The notes below the pieces were generated by a model. That model had not been told where the DNA came from. It saw only the letters and a program-made list of their open reading frames with translations, and searched no databases. Shown piece by piece: positions 50,545 through 60,017 of a stretch of 64,000 nt of DNA. The translations under genes were made by a program, and so were the position numbers. How positions within the stretch are numbered: position 1 is the stretch's first letter; each line of letters begins with the position of its first letter. The DNA comes from a virus: positions 1-64,000 of the IMG/VR virus record IMGVR_UViG_3300035698_028218. The stretch is one strand, 5' to 3'.

Positions 50545-51273
50545 GGATTCGTATAGTCTATATATCTCAATCATATTGTCCTCCGAATATTCGAGTGAAT
50601 TTGTTTTATTAAGCGTCTCCTGAATCTTTGACTTCATTGCTGGTGTTTCTTCAGTGTAGTCATTAAGCATTCCAACAACCTCGTTCTTACAGCTTTCAAA
50701 TAGCTCTACTTTTCTTTCTTGGTTAGAATAAATAAGAATGTTCATTATTTTTCTCTCATTCTCATTAAGATTTGAATACTTGTTATTAAAAATTTTGATC
50801 GATTCATCGAGTAAGTCGGTAAAATCTATATTAGTATTTAATGAAGATTCTTCTATAGCTTCTTCTGGTCTAAGTAAGTTTTCGAGTATTATATTATAAC
50901 AACTAGTTATTTTCTTTGGATTAGGTATAGTACTTATTTCTTCTCTAATTAACATATCGACTGCATCATATAAAGCTTCAGTATCCTTGTTTATTTCTTT
51001 ATCAGTGTTGAACCTACTAATCTTCTTATTCTCACTTAAGTAATCAGACTCATTAAAGTCTATGATTCTTCTATTGTCATCAATAAATTTAATTGCAAGT
51101 GCTTCGTTAGTGAATTTTTCGTTCTCTAGGTTGCTATAAATAGAAAATTCTTTTTGTAAAGTTTTTGACTCTTTTATGACGTTAATATAATCCAAAACAT
51201 CTTTTTGTGTTTCAGTTTTAGCTAACTTTGTTGCCATCCTGTTATTTATTTTACCAAAATTTAAAATTTCCAT
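50536..51273 (-). CDS. Unknown head-region protein at the gp67/gp68 position
   Basis: 245 aa, almost entirely helical and polar (FTNEALAIKFIDDNRRIIDF, KYSNLNENERKIMNILIYSNQERK). It lies between portal gp20 and, across the inverted hub module, protease gp21, the place of the small core proteins 67 and 68 in T4. Internal ATG at 51237 (MATKLAK) is an alternative start. Its end overlaps the convergent transglycosylase gene by 9 bp. A scaffold-core role is positional inference. Confidence 0.65.
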   Translation of the reverse strand: MEILNFGKINNRMATKLAKTETQKDVLDYINVIKESKTLQKEFSIYSNLENEKFTNEALAIKFIDDNRRIIDFNESDYLSENKKISRFNTDKEINKDTEALYDAVDMLIREEISTIPNPKKITSCYNIILENLLRPEEAIEESSLNTNIDFTDLLDESIKIFNNKYSNLNENERKIMNILIYSNQERKVELFESCKNEVVGMLNDYTEETPAMKSKIQETLNKTNSLEYSEDNMIEIYRLYESLF

Positions 51274-51288
51274 CCTATATAACTTTTA

Positions 51289-51297
51289 TATAAATAC
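51289..51297 (-). promoter_or_regulatory. Late-promoter-like box
   Basis: GTATTTATA in coding orientation, 15 nt before ATG 51273 and just after the portal stop. Confidence 0.65.
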
Positions 51298-51300
51298 TCA

Positions 51301-53262
51301 CTAATTATCTATTTCAGGACTATCTAAATTTAATTCATCAATATTAACATTTTCGATATCGTCAACCCATTTTTTCATAGGTACTTCCTTAAAATTAGAT
51401 TTAATTTTATCATCCTCATCAATAAGATTATCGATCTCTTCTACCATCTTATTTACAACACTATTATCAATATTCATTTTTTCAACACTAGTGTTTTTCT
51501 TTTCAGCCTCCATGAGGCTAATTCTTTCTGCCTCAAGTTGTTTATTCTGTCCCGTCTTTGAGACTGATATTATCTCATTTAAATATGAGTCAATAGATAT
51601 TTTCACTTGACGTTTCTTACCTTCTCCTTGTACTGGTGGTAAATCATTAGGGGTGTCGAAATCACCATCACCACCTGCTCCTGTTGGACTTGGGTTTGAT
51701 TCAAAATCACCTTCTCCTTGTTCACGATCCTCATCACTTGGTGCTTCACCTGTTCCATACTTGTCTTCAATCACACTGAATAATCCTGTGTCCTTAACTA
51801 TGAATGGTGCATCTTGTAATTGTTGTGCCAAAGCCCTTTCCATATATTGTACCTTAAGGTCATTAACAATTTCCTGATCAGACATACGGAATATTTTCTT
51901 TTTTGCTAACGTATGTGACATACCAGCAATCCCATTTTCACTTCTAGTTAGATCGTTATAGATTTGTCCTTTGGTACTTAAAATTTCATTTTCTAAAATT
52001 TCATTCTGTCTAGATGGGTTATTTAAAGAAATATCGAAATCTTTCATATCTTCTTTCTTAAACCCACATAAGAATAAATGAATTATGGCAATCTTCTTAA
52101 GTTCTTGAACCATAGCAACCTGAACCCTATTCACCATTTTGGTGAATCTAATATCCATTTGTGCCATGTTTTTACCTTCACCAGCAGAACCTTGAAAACT
52201 AAGAAATTGCTTAGGAACACCTAAACCAGTGTATAAATTATCTCTTAGATATTCAATATCTTGTATTTGATCTAGGTTAGAAGCACCTTGTAATGTATCA
52301 ATACCTGTTTGAGTATTTCCGTTTCTAACTGGTAAAAAAATATCTTCGTCATTACCTAAAATATTAAATTTATAATCGATATTTCCATTCTCTGGAAATA
52401 CGTTTGCAGTTCTTTTAAAGTTGTTTGCAACTTGAGCAATATATGGTTCGATATCATCATCATCCATATTACCTACATCAATCTTAAAGACTCTTTTTTC
52501 TCCAGCCCTTAAAATTCTATATGTAAGCATAGCATCTTCTGCCATAATTAGCTGCCTAAATACTCTTCTAAGTTTATTAAGAATAGATGATCCGTATGGT
52601 AAATATTTATCGTCACCTAAAACCCTGAAATGTGCAATTTCAAATATATTAAATTCATTTTTACCGTCTCTTTCTGTGAATTTAACGGTTAATTTACCAT
52701 TAGTGATTGTTTCTTTTCTTTCAACATCATAGTTGGTAAGTTGTTTCGCATGAACTATTCCCTTTGTCTTCTCACCTAATAAATAAACAAAGTTATCACC
52801 ATATTTTATTGTATTTCTAGTCCATAGAGGTAAAGTAACATTTACATTAAGTTTATCGTAAAATAGACTTTCTAGTTGATCTTTAATTCTATCTTTATCA
52901 CTATATATGTTTAACATTTTACCAGTCTCTCCAATGGTAGTTGCTTCTTCAGCAATTAGATCGAGTGCTCTACCGATTATTGGGTAATACTCCATACCCT
53001 CGTAATCAAGATATGCTGGTAGTCTCTGTGCTTCAAATTGCATTGATTTTTGATACGCCTTATCTGTGGTATCAAAAAATTTCTTCTGATTTTTTTGTGC
53101 TTGCTGAAGTTCTCTGCTTTTTCTTAGAATATCTTCAGGCTTATTACCTCTAATTACAATCTTCTTATTTTGCTGATCTTCACCAGATGGCATACCAGAC
53201 TCTTCAAACTGTAGGTATTGTGTTATTTTTTCTAAAATCGTACTATTTGTTCTGTCTGCCAT
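51301..53262 (-). CDS. 20: Portal protein (T4 gp20 family)
   Basis: 653 aa (T4 gp20 is 524). RALDLIAEEATTIGETGKML and WTRNTIKYGDNFVYLL in the first third, ILRAGEKRVFKIDVGNMDD and YLRDNLYTGLGVPKQFLSF in the middle match gp20. FTKMVNRVQVAMVQELKKIAIIHL is the wing/stem helix region. The C-terminal 150 residues are an acidic, Gly-rich extension not present in T4. It lies next to the large terminase gene, as in T4 relatives. It forms the head vertex channel for DNA. Confidence 0.94.
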   Translation of the reverse strand: MADRTNSTILEKITQYLQFEESGMPSGEDQQNKKIVIRGNKPEDILRKSRELQQAQKNQKKFFDTTDKAYQKSMQFEAQRLPAYLDYEGMEYYPIIGRALDLIAEEATTIGETGKMLNIYSDKDRIKDQLESLFYDKLNVNVTLPLWTRNTIKYGDNFVYLLGEKTKGIVHAKQLTNYDVERKETITNGKLTVKFTERDGKNEFNIFEIAHFRVLGDDKYLPYGSSILNKLRRVFRQLIMAEDAMLTYRILRAGEKRVFKIDVGNMDDDDIEPYIAQVANNFKRTANVFPENGNIDYKFNILGNDEDIFLPVRNGNTQTGIDTLQGASNLDQIQDIEYLRDNLYTGLGVPKQFLSFQGSAGEGKNMAQMDIRFTKMVNRVQVAMVQELKKIAIIHLFLCGFKKEDMKDFDISLNNPSRQNEILENEILSTKGQIYNDLTRSENGIAGMSHTLAKKKIFRMSDQEIVNDLKVQYMERALAQQLQDAPFIVKDTGLFSVIEDKYGTGEAPSDEDREQGEGDFESNPSPTGAGGDGDFDTPNDLPPVQGEGKKRQVKISIDSYLNEIISVSKTGQNKQLEAERISLMEAEKKNTSVEKMNIDNSVVNKMVEEIDNLIDEDDKIKSNFKEVPMKKWVDDIENVNIDELNLDSPEIDN

Positions 53263-53285
53263 TTTTATATAAAATTATACTTTTT

Positions 53286-53294
53286 TATAAATAC
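53286..53294 (-). promoter_or_regulatory. Late-promoter-like box for the portal gene
   Basis: GTATTTATA in coding orientation, 23 nt before ATG 53262. Confidence 0.65.
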
Positions 53295-53327
53295 TATTAA
53301 TATCTATTAAAATCATTAATAAATACT

Positions 53328-55391
53328 TTATCTCTTCTTCTTTTCCAATCCTTTGAATAACCATCCATGACCACCATATGGATTTTGTCTTGAACTTGAA
53401 AAATCTGGTGACCTAGTATTTGAATTATCTCTTATGTGTTGTTGAACTTTGTCAATAGTATTAGTATACTTAGCCATAGCCTCAAGTATTTTTTTTGTTT
53501 TATTATTATCTGCTTTAAGGTCTACCATGTCAAAATTAACAACATAACAAGCAATTGCACATCCCATTAATGAATCATCATGAAATGATCTTTTGTGATC
53601 TGCAACTCTACTTCCACTTACGGTAACAAATGTATCCATCTCATCTGATGTTCTTTTTGACCTAATTGTAACATCTTTCATTCTAACACTTCTTTCAAAC
53701 TCATGTAATATCGACCCCCTGTTAGAACCAATCATAAAACCGGGTATTAAGTCCACTTTTTTATATGAACCGTCTGGATTTTGCTTATTAATTGTTTTTA
53801 CATAAGACCCTAATACATTAGTTGTTGGTTTGTGTGTTATTTCCGAGTAGTGTACATTATCATGACCCATTTCCAATAGTTTATCTACTGTCTGTGTACC
53901 ATGACCACCAGTTACATCAACAATAACATAACCATCGTTATAGTGCCCCGCATAGTGCTGTGCAATATCTCCCAATTGTTGTGGATTTAATTTACCATAG
54001 TATTCCGCAACCTGTTCTAATTTATGGGAGTTAACCATTTTCTTTTTATTCCTACCGTTTTTCCTGATCATCTTCTCAGCGACAACCTTCCTAATTTTAA
54101 AAACGTTAAGTGTGGAATAGTCCTCACCATGACCAGAAGATGCGTCTAGTGAAATAATATACTCCTCACCATCGATAGGGTCTTCCCATATCCACATATT
54201 CTTATCGAGCCATTCTTCACGAATAGGTTTTTGATGTTCTTCGTCTTTAATTCTTTTAAGGTGCTCTTCAGATATGAAGTTATCACCTGACCCTAGAAAC
54301 GAACATAGAAGCTCCTGAGCGAGTTTCTTTGGGTTGTCTTGATAATCTATTAACTGAAGGGCAAACCAACTTGAGGTAGGCTTAAAATCATCCTCAATGA
54401 ATTGTTTTCTTTTTTTAATTGTAAAGTCCTCATCTTTGATACTAATCTCATTATCAAGACCCTTATTTTTTACCCATTTAAGATCATGATCTCCAGTTTC
54501 TTTGTTTCTTGTATATCTAGGGTCATTATACCACCAAAGTTCAATTGCATTAAAATTACTTTGCTTTTTTGAATCACTTGCCTCATTAAAGTTCTTATAG
54601 TAAACTGGGTCAAGACCATTTGGTGTACTAACGAAAATAACGCTACCCCCTGTTTGTAGTGTTGGTTTTGCTGATGTCCAAAACTGTAAACTTTTATCAC
54701 ACCACGCAACCTCGTCCCAAAAAACAAGTGTTGGGGTAAGACCCCTCATACCGTTTGCGTTTGCAGCAAATGCACCTATCTTACAACCATTATCATAAAT
54801 TTTTAATTTATTGGTGTCTTTTACTGTTGGAAATATTTTTATATAATGAGGACAATCAGCAATAAAGTTTGCAATGTCTTTTAATAGTTCTTCCTCTGCT
54901 GTTGTTACTTTATCTGCAACCACACCAACCTCTCTATTTTCATTAAACATGAGATACCATGCAATATATGCACAGGTACTTGTTGATACTCCTGCCTGTC
55001 TATATTTGTTTGTTATGTTCCATCTATTATCTCTATAACTATTAATTAATTCCTCTTGAAATGGGAATAATTCAAACGGAACAATCTCACCAGAATATCC
55101 AGCAGTTTGGTCAAAAATAGTAAAATATGTTTTAATGCAATATATTGGATCAATGGAACATCTTAAGAATTCATGATCTTGTTCATCGGGTGTTAATTGG
55201 TCAGGTGTTTTAAGTTCACCAGTTGAAGTATGTATTATTGGTACATAATGAGGGGTTTCTTCTCTTAGTTTTTTGGCATATAGCCTTCTTTCCCTTTTTA
55301 ATTGTTCAATTTCATCATTAACTGGGAATAGTGGCTTGTGATCAACACCACCACTGGTTTCATTATTTAAAGTTTCATGTACTTTAGACAT
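53328..55391 (-). CDS. 17: Large terminase subunit (T4 gp17 family)
   Basis: 687 aa (T4 gp17 is 610). The ATPase has a deviant Walker A, NKYRQAGVSTSTC (residues 128-140), in which the P-loop Lys is replaced by Val, with a Lys at 129, as in many RQxGxST terminases. Walker B TLVFWDEVAW (221-230; D226-E227) is normal. The nuclease has Asp in ISLDASSG (about 415), VIVDVTGG (about 485) and SFHDDSLMG (about 620). It should cut and pump DNA through gp20. A late-type box lies 10 nt upstream. Confidence 0.95.
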   Translation of the reverse strand: MSKVHETLNNETSGGVDHKPLFPVNDEIEQLKRERRLYAKKLREETPHYVPIIHTSTGELKTPDQLTPDEQDHEFLRCSIDPIYCIKTYFTIFDQTAGYSGEIVPFELFPFQEELINSYRDNRWNITNKYRQAGVSTSTCAYIAWYLMFNENREVGVVADKVTTAEEELLKDIANFIADCPHYIKIFPTVKDTNKLKIYDNGCKIGAFAANANGMRGLTPTLVFWDEVAWCDKSLQFWTSAKPTLQTGGSVIFVSTPNGLDPVYYKNFNEASDSKKQSNFNAIELWWYNDPRYTRNKETGDHDLKWVKNKGLDNEISIKDEDFTIKKRKQFIEDDFKPTSSWFALQLIDYQDNPKKLAQELLCSFLGSGDNFISEEHLKRIKDEEHQKPIREEWLDKNMWIWEDPIDGEEYIISLDASSGHGEDYSTLNVFKIRKVVAEKMIRKNGRNKKKMVNSHKLEQVAEYYGKLNPQQLGDIAQHYAGHYNDGYVIVDVTGGHGTQTVDKLLEMGHDNVHYSEITHKPTTNVLGSYVKTINKQNPDGSYKKVDLIPGFMIGSNRGSILHEFERSVRMKDVTIRSKRTSDEMDTFVTVSGSRVADHKRSFHDDSLMGCAIACYVVNFDMVDLKADNNKTKKILEAMAKYTNTIDKVQQHIRDNSNTRSPDFSSSRQNPYGGHGWLFKGLEKKKR

Positions 55392-55401
55392 ACTTTTTTA
55401 G

Positions 55402-55410
55402 TATAAATAC
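55402..55410 (-). promoter_or_regulatory. Late-promoter-like box for the terminase
   Basis: GTATTTATA in coding orientation, 10 nt before ATG 55391, overlapping the stop of the upstream gene. Confidence 0.65.
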
Positions 55411-55883
55411 TAGGATTTGATTTCTCCATTATAAATTAGGTTTTCACCATCCAAAACAAAGTCTCTTTCACCTAAAATTTCTAACACTTGAGTTTTTGAC
55501 ATTGCATAATGAAAAACAAGTATTGGTAGATCATTCCATAAAACAGCATTATCGTCTAAATTATTATCATCATCCTCACCATTATAGTCTTCATAAGCAA
55601 TTGCATGTATAGAGAAAAACCCATGTTCGTATGGTCTATCGTCAGATTCATGTAAACAAATTAAATTAAACTTTTTGGTTTTAAGTTTCACCATGTCATT
55701 AACATACTCAAGTGGTATTAAAGTATCGATAAAATTTGATGCTGGTAATTCTCCCCAGTCATAATTATCTGTTTCAATATCATATGGTGCTTTACTGAAA
55801 AGGAATTCATAAATCCCTTCTTTTTTTGCATTATAACCAACTTTTAATATAAAAATTAATTTTAATTCATCATTTTTTGTCAT
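55410..55883 (-). CDS. Unknown protein upstream of the terminase
   Basis: 157 aa. It has a conserved-looking pattern of aromatic residues and prolines (KEGIYEFLFSKAPYDIETDNYDWGELPA), an acidic middle (YNGEDDDNNLDD) and a strand-rich start. No catalytic motif. It does not look like a helical small terminase. A terminator lies between it and the gene upstream, so it begins its own transcript, with a variant box (GTATTTATA-like) 18 nt upstream. Confidence 0.68.
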   Translation of the reverse strand: MTKNDELKLIFILKVGYNAKKEGIYEFLFSKAPYDIETDNYDWGELPASNFIDTLIPLEYVNDMVKLKTKKFNLICLHESDDRPYEHGFFSIHAIAYEDYNGEDDDNNLDDNAVLWNDLPILVFHYAMSKTQVLEILGERDFVLDGENLIYNGEIKS

Positions 55884-55901
55884 AACCTATTATTATTATT
55901 T

Positions 55902-55910
55902 TATAAATAT
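55902..55910 (-). promoter_or_regulatory. Late-promoter-like box (variant ATATTTATA)
   Basis: The plus strand reads TATAAATAT, one base off the common box, 18 nt before ATG 55883. Confidence 0.55.
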
Positions 55911-55913
55911 AAC

Positions 55914-55933
55914 AAAAAATCCCCTTACGGGGA
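55914..55933 (-). terminator. Rho-independent terminator after the acidic protein gene
   Basis: TCCCC (55920-55924) pairs with GGGGA (55929-55933) around a 4-nt loop, and on the minus strand six T residues follow. It is placed just after the stop at 55939. Confidence 0.88.
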
Positions 55934-55938
55934 CTCTT

Positions 55939-58416
55939 TTATTTGGAAAAGTTTTTGAGATGTTGATCAATCAACTTATCAATTAGTTGGGAGGTTTGTG
56001 ATTCATTTAGTGAATTCTTACCTTCGACCCTTTCTTGTAGTTTTTTTCTAACGTATCTCCTTAATTGATCTTCTTTAGATTCAGTTACTGTCATATTAAC
56101 AGTATCGTTTGCTAGATCAATATTTATACTCTTTGATTTCGGTGGTGTACCAACCCCCATAATAGTACCCGCTGGTGCCATTGCACTAGGAGCCTCTTCA
56201 TGATGCTCAGGCATATCTGAATTTGATACCTCATCATCATCATCTTCACCTAAAGGTTCACCCGTTAAGTCATTACTCTGAACTGCACCATAGTCAAACA
56301 AACTACCTTCTTCCACCTTTGGTAATTGATCAACATAATCCGCATGTCCATATTCAGCTAATTCAGCAGCAACTTCTGGTGTTACATAAATCGCAACTCT
56401 TTCAAAGTCACCGTCATTTTCACCTTCATTATAGTCGTTAGCAAAAGAACTAATAAGGTTTGCTGCTTCCATTGAAGAAGCACCACCCATGCCTTCGTAT
56501 CCTTTATCTTGAATAAATGAATCAAATCCACCTTCGTCAGAAACTTCACCACCACCTAGTGCATCAATTTGTGCATCGATATTAGTTTCTTCTTCATCAG
56601 AAAGTCCACTATCATCAGTTGATTCCTCAACTTCTCCTGTTTCAGGAGCACCGTTAGCGTCAGTAATTTTATCTGCAATCTCTTCTTTATCAATTGTCTC
56701 CATTTGAGCAAGCTCATCTTCAACAGATGCAGTTATACTATTAATCATTGCCTTTACATCCTCTGCTGGCATATTCATATTTCTAGCGATTTCAGCAGCT
56801 TTACCAATGTATTTATCTAGTTCTTGTTTTTCAAGTGAGTTATCACCATTTTCTTCACCAGCTTCAACTTCAGGTTCAGAGGCATCAACAGTATTAATAT
56901 CAATATCATCTAAATCACCATTTTCTTCACCAGCTTCAACTTCAGGTTCAGAGGCATCTAGATCATCAAGAGAATCAATAGCAGCTTCAATTTCATCGCC
57001 ACCATCACCATCCATTGACGCTTCATCTTCGTCTTCAAGTCCCTCATTCACTGATAGTGACTTAGGTTGCTTAAGTTCTGCTGGCATTGAATCAGTAGCG
57101 TTAGCTTTTTCTGCATTTTTCTTTGCATTACTATCGTTTACTGGTGCATCAGCAGATTCCTTTTTATCTTTTTTGTTTGGCATGATATCACCATCAACAA
57201 TTTCAGAATCTTTAGTTGTCAAATCTTCTGCCTCTGCAACTACATCTACTTTAGATGGTTCTTTTTTTAGTGCCTCGCCCGATTCTTCTTTATATCCCTT
57301 TTCTGGTTGTGTTTTATCTGAATAATCAGAATCTGCCGTTTCAGATTTAGTTTCATTATCAACTCTATCTCCATCGGTATGATCAGAATCAGCAGTTATA
57401 ATATCACTACCGCTATCTGTTGCTTTTTTATCGAAAGGTGTTCCTTTATCAACATCTTCACTAACTACATCATCCTTAGTTTTAGCACTATTTACAGATA
57501 ATGATTCAGGTTGCTTAAGTTCTGCTGGCATTGAATCAGTAGCGTTAGCTTTTTCTGCCTCAGATTTCGCATTCTCATCATTAACAGGTGCCTGAGCTGT
57601 TTCGTGTTTTTCGTTTTCTTTATTAACAAGTGAATCAGAAATAGTAATTTCAGAATCAGCAGTTGATAAATCTTCTGCTTCATTAACCTTTGCCTCAGTT
57701 GGAATAGAATCCTTAGCCTGAGCTTTATCCGCTTCAGATTTCGCATTCTTATCATTTACTGGTGACTGAGACTCTTCCTTACCTTTTTTGGTATTAACAT
57801 CATCAGAATCTTTTCTTTCAGAATCAGCAGTTATAATTTCCTCACTTTCAGAAACAAGACCCAATGCTTTTTGTATTGAGTTTTTTGCGGTTTCGTTTAA
57901 TACTCTATCATCATCTTTAGCTTTAAAAGACTCCTGAATATTTTTTTCTAACCTTTTTTTAAATGCCTCGTTAGTACTAGTCATTACCTGTTTTCTACCT
58001 TCTAGAATTCTATTAGTGATTACATTATTAGAAGTTACTGTGGTTTCAGGCTTAGTGTCACTAGATTCTTTTTTAGTCTCAAGAGAGAAAGATTCGTCAA
58101 TAGTGCTTTTAAACATATTTCTTCTCTTCTGAGCATCATGTAGTGTGGTATATTTATATAAATTTTTGTTCTCAAGCCCATTAATAAACGCAAAATCACT
58201 TTCGTTTAATATATTATCTTGTGAGGTACTAACTTTTATGAAGTAATCGTGATTTTCTTTAACAATACCATATGCTGTTCCACTATTGCTTCTTACATAA
58301 TCTATAAGAGTGGTATTAATTATTGATTTGTTTTCGTTTACGTGGTCTTTTGTGCCGTATTTAGCTAATTCTCTGACTCTTGCGTAAAAATTATTGTTAG
58401 AAGTATCTTTCTTCAT
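55939..58416 (-). CDS. Long acidic, repetitive, disordered protein
   Basis: 825 aa, dominated by Asp, Glu, Ser, Ala and Lys. The folded-looking N-terminus (residues 1-110; LIDYVRSNSGTAYGIVKEN, YKYTTLHDAQKRRNMFKS) is followed by a low-complexity middle with three copies of a unit starting PVND(K/E/S)NAK and ending in DS(I/M)P(T/A)E, and two copies of DASEPEVEAGEENGD. A helical C-terminus (SKEDQLRRYVRKKLQERVEGK) closes it. It is encoded in the head and packaging region with a late-type box 38 nt upstream. A structural or scaffold-like role is inferred; no family recognised. Confidence 0.72.
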   Translation of the reverse strand: MKKDTSNNNFYARVRELAKYGTKDHVNENKSIINTTLIDYVRSNSGTAYGIVKENHDYFIKVSTSQDNILNESDFAFINGLENKNLYKYTTLHDAQKRRNMFKSTIDESFSLETKKESSDTKPETTVTSNNVITNRILEGRKQVMTSTNEAFKKRLEKNIQESFKAKDDDRVLNETAKNSIQKALGLVSESEEIITADSERKDSDDVNTKKGKEESQSPVNDKNAKSEADKAQAKDSIPTEAKVNEAEDLSTADSEITISDSLVNKENEKHETAQAPVNDENAKSEAEKANATDSMPAELKQPESLSVNSAKTKDDVVSEDVDKGTPFDKKATDSGSDIITADSDHTDGDRVDNETKSETADSDYSDKTQPEKGYKEESGEALKKEPSKVDVVAEAEDLTTKDSEIVDGDIMPNKKDKKESADAPVNDSNAKKNAEKANATDSMPAELKQPKSLSVNEGLEDEDEASMDGDGGDEIEAAIDSLDDLDASEPEVEAGEENGDLDDIDINTVDASEPEVEAGEENGDNSLEKQELDKYIGKAAEIARNMNMPAEDVKAMINSITASVEDELAQMETIDKEEIADKITDANGAPETGEVEESTDDSGLSDEEETNIDAQIDALGGGEVSDEGGFDSFIQDKGYEGMGGASSMEAANLISSFANDYNEGENDGDFERVAIYVTPEVAAELAEYGHADYVDQLPKVEEGSLFDYGAVQSNDLTGEPLGEDDDDEVSNSDMPEHHEEAPSAMAPAGTIMGVGTPPKSKSINIDLANDTVNMTVTESKEDQLRRYVRKKLQERVEGKNSLNESQTSQLIDKLIDQHLKNFSK
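56842..56958. repeat. 45-bp direct repeat, two copies 72 bp apart
   Basis: The 45 bp at 56842-56886 recurs identically at 56914-56958. It encodes the DASEPEVEAGEENGD unit of the acidic protein. Identity at DNA level suggests recent duplication. Confidence 0.85.
57064..57558. repeat. 51-bp direct repeat within the acidic protein gene
   Basis: The 51 bp at 57064-57114 recurs identically at 57508-57558, 444 bp apart. They encode the KANATDSMPAELKQP unit. A third, diverged copy lies near 57700-57760. Confidence 0.85.
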
Positions 58417-58454
58417 CTTTTTAAAAGTTAATCTTTAGTGTAATTACATTTTTT

Positions 58455-58463
58455 TATAAATAC
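58455..58463 (-). promoter_or_regulatory. Late-promoter-like box for the acidic protein gene
   Basis: GTATTTATA in coding orientation, 38 nt before ATG 58416. Confidence 0.6.
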
Positions 58464-58491
58464 TTAATTTAAGTAGAAAAGTAAGTTTTTA

Positions 58492-58725
58492 TTATCTGGG
58501 TGAATATATTTCTTTTATTTTTGTAAAAATCTTATCATCCAATAATCCCCGTTTCCTATATTTAAGTAATGTATCTGTAACTGCATCGTTTAATTGTTTA
58601 CCCTCATGAAGAAATTTTATTTTTTTATCCATCTCTTCACATATGGATTTTATTATTCCATTCCTTTTTTTCTTGGTTTCAACAAGTGCATCTATTTGCT
58701 CCTTAGTTACTATATATGTTTTCAT
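58492..58725 (-). CDS. Small helical protein of unknown function
   Basis: 77 aa, basic and helical (VETKKKRNGIIKSICEEMDKK). It overlaps the nucleotidyltransferase stop by 4 bp (ATGA), so translation is coupled. No motif recognised. Confidence 0.65.
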   Translation of the reverse strand: MKTYIVTKEQIDALVETKKKRNGIIKSICEEMDKKIKFLHEGKQLNDAVTDTLLKYRKRGLLDDKIFTKIKEIYSPR

Positions 58726-60014
58726 TTTCCAAAATAAGCTTTAACTCCGCTATCGATCCATTCTTTAGCTTGATTTATTATTTCATCAGCGATCCCAGCA
58801 TCCTTAAGATCGTTAGAGGTATAGTCAGCAGCTAGTAACGCAACAACCATCCCTAATCCGACAGTACCCTTTTTTAGTTTATCCTTTAAACCACCCTCAG
58901 ATAGATTTTCCAGTGTTAAATCTTGAGTTAGATTATTTTTCTTTATTTCCGAAATCTTTTCAAGATAACCACTTCTTCTAAGTAATTTAAATACAAGGTT
59001 TTCAACAGAGTATTCACCTTCTGATTGTAGACCAGATTTTCTGTATTCACCCAATCTATCCATTAACTTATCTGCCTCAAGATTTGCAACTTCTGGGTCT
59101 TGTATATTTAGAAGCTCGTCAATTTCATTCATGTAGTCAGATGCCTTTAATTGTATTGAAGGCATATCCAAATTAATCATTGTTTTCTGTGGTTTACTTG
59201 ACCACTCATTATTAAAAATAGAATAAATACCTGTAGATGAATGATCTTCAGAGGTATCCTGAGCATATAATTCAACAGGCAATCCCTTAACTCTAACTTC
59301 TTCTATTTTTTGGTTCCAGTTTCTTTTTTTCTCTCTAAAATAATCAGAAACAAATTCTCTATCACTTGAAATTTGACCAAAATCAAATAAAATATGAATA
59401 TCTAAATCACTGTGTTCTGACCAATTGAAATTAGCTATTGATCCAGTTAAAATAATATCTTTATATTCTACATCTTCTAGATTAGAATATTTAATAAACT
59501 CAAGAACGTTCTTTAAAAGAAATTTTCTAACTTCTTCGTGCATATGTTGTTCTTCATCCCAAATCAATGGGTTAAGCTCATCCTTCATAGGTAAGCTAGT
59601 TACATCAATACTTTCAGGTTCAATAACCTCACCTAAAAGCTCGGAAACTGACTTATCTGACCAAAATTTACTAGACCAGTATCTTGGTTTTTTAGTTTCA
59701 TCATCTTTAGTTTCTATGTTTTTTTCACTAATATTAGTTACTGAAGGTTTGTTAAAATCAACATCCTTACCGTCATATTCAGATTCATTAAGTGAGGTGT
59801 TCTTCGGAATAATTATTATATTATGTTTTGACTTACATGTTAAGTTTTGGGTCTTAGTTTCATTTATAAATAAACCCATTGCTTTGTCAATCTCACTTCT
59901 AAAGTTTTTATGAAACTTCTCATCTAACTTTAAAATAAAGCTATTGTTATCTTCAGTTAGACTAAAGTTTTTTGTATATGACTCAGCAATTGCTTTAATT
60001 TTATTAATGTTCAT
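58722..60014 (-). CDS. Nucleotidyltransferase-fold protein
   Basis: 430 aa. ILTGSIANFNWSEHSDLDIHILFDF (about residues 185-209; GS...SDLDIH) is the metal- and nucleotide-binding signature of the DNA polymerase beta superfamily (GSxxxGxxxxxSDxD). The N-terminus is Lys/Asn-rich and the C-terminus has a hydrophobic segment (LGMVVALLAADY). Phage members of this group are known next to virion genes, with unknown acceptors. It may modify a tRNA, protein or nucleotide. The 3-nt gap to the upstream gene indicates one operon. Confidence 0.75.
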   Translation of the reverse strand: MNINKIKAIAESYTKNFSLTEDNNSFILKLDEKFHKNFRSEIDKAMGLFINETKTQNLTCKSKHNIIIIPKNTSLNESEYDGKDVDFNKPSVTNISEKNIETKDDETKKPRYWSSKFWSDKSVSELLGEVIEPESIDVTSLPMKDELNPLIWDEEQHMHEEVRKFLLKNVLEFIKYSNLEDVEYKDIILTGSIANFNWSEHSDLDIHILFDFGQISSDREFVSDYFREKKRNWNQKIEEVRVKGLPVELYAQDTSEDHSSTGIYSIFNNEWSSKPQKTMINLDMPSIQLKASDYMNEIDELLNIQDPEVANLEADKLMDRLGEYRKSGLQSEGEYSVENLVFKLLRRSGYLEKISEIKKNNLTQDLTLENLSEGGLKDKLKKGTVGLGMVVALLAADYTSNDLKDAGIADEIINQAKEWIDSGVKAYFGK

Positions 60015-60017
60015 GAC

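Noticed and set aside
53328-55391. Broken terminase because Walker A lacks the usual Lys
   Set aside because: The RQxGxST form with a displaced Lys is known in many active phage terminases; other motifs are intact.
56807-57325. 172-codon plus-strand Ser-rich frame
   Set aside because: Antisense shadow of the acidic repeat protein (Glu/Asp/Ala codons read backward give Ser/Phe).
56842-57558. CRISPR-like array
   Set aside because: Only two copies each of two repeats, of unequal spacing, and all in coding frame of one protein.
59425-59913. 162-codon plus-strand frame
   Set aside because: Antisense to the nucleotidyltransferase gene, with no motif and no promoter box.
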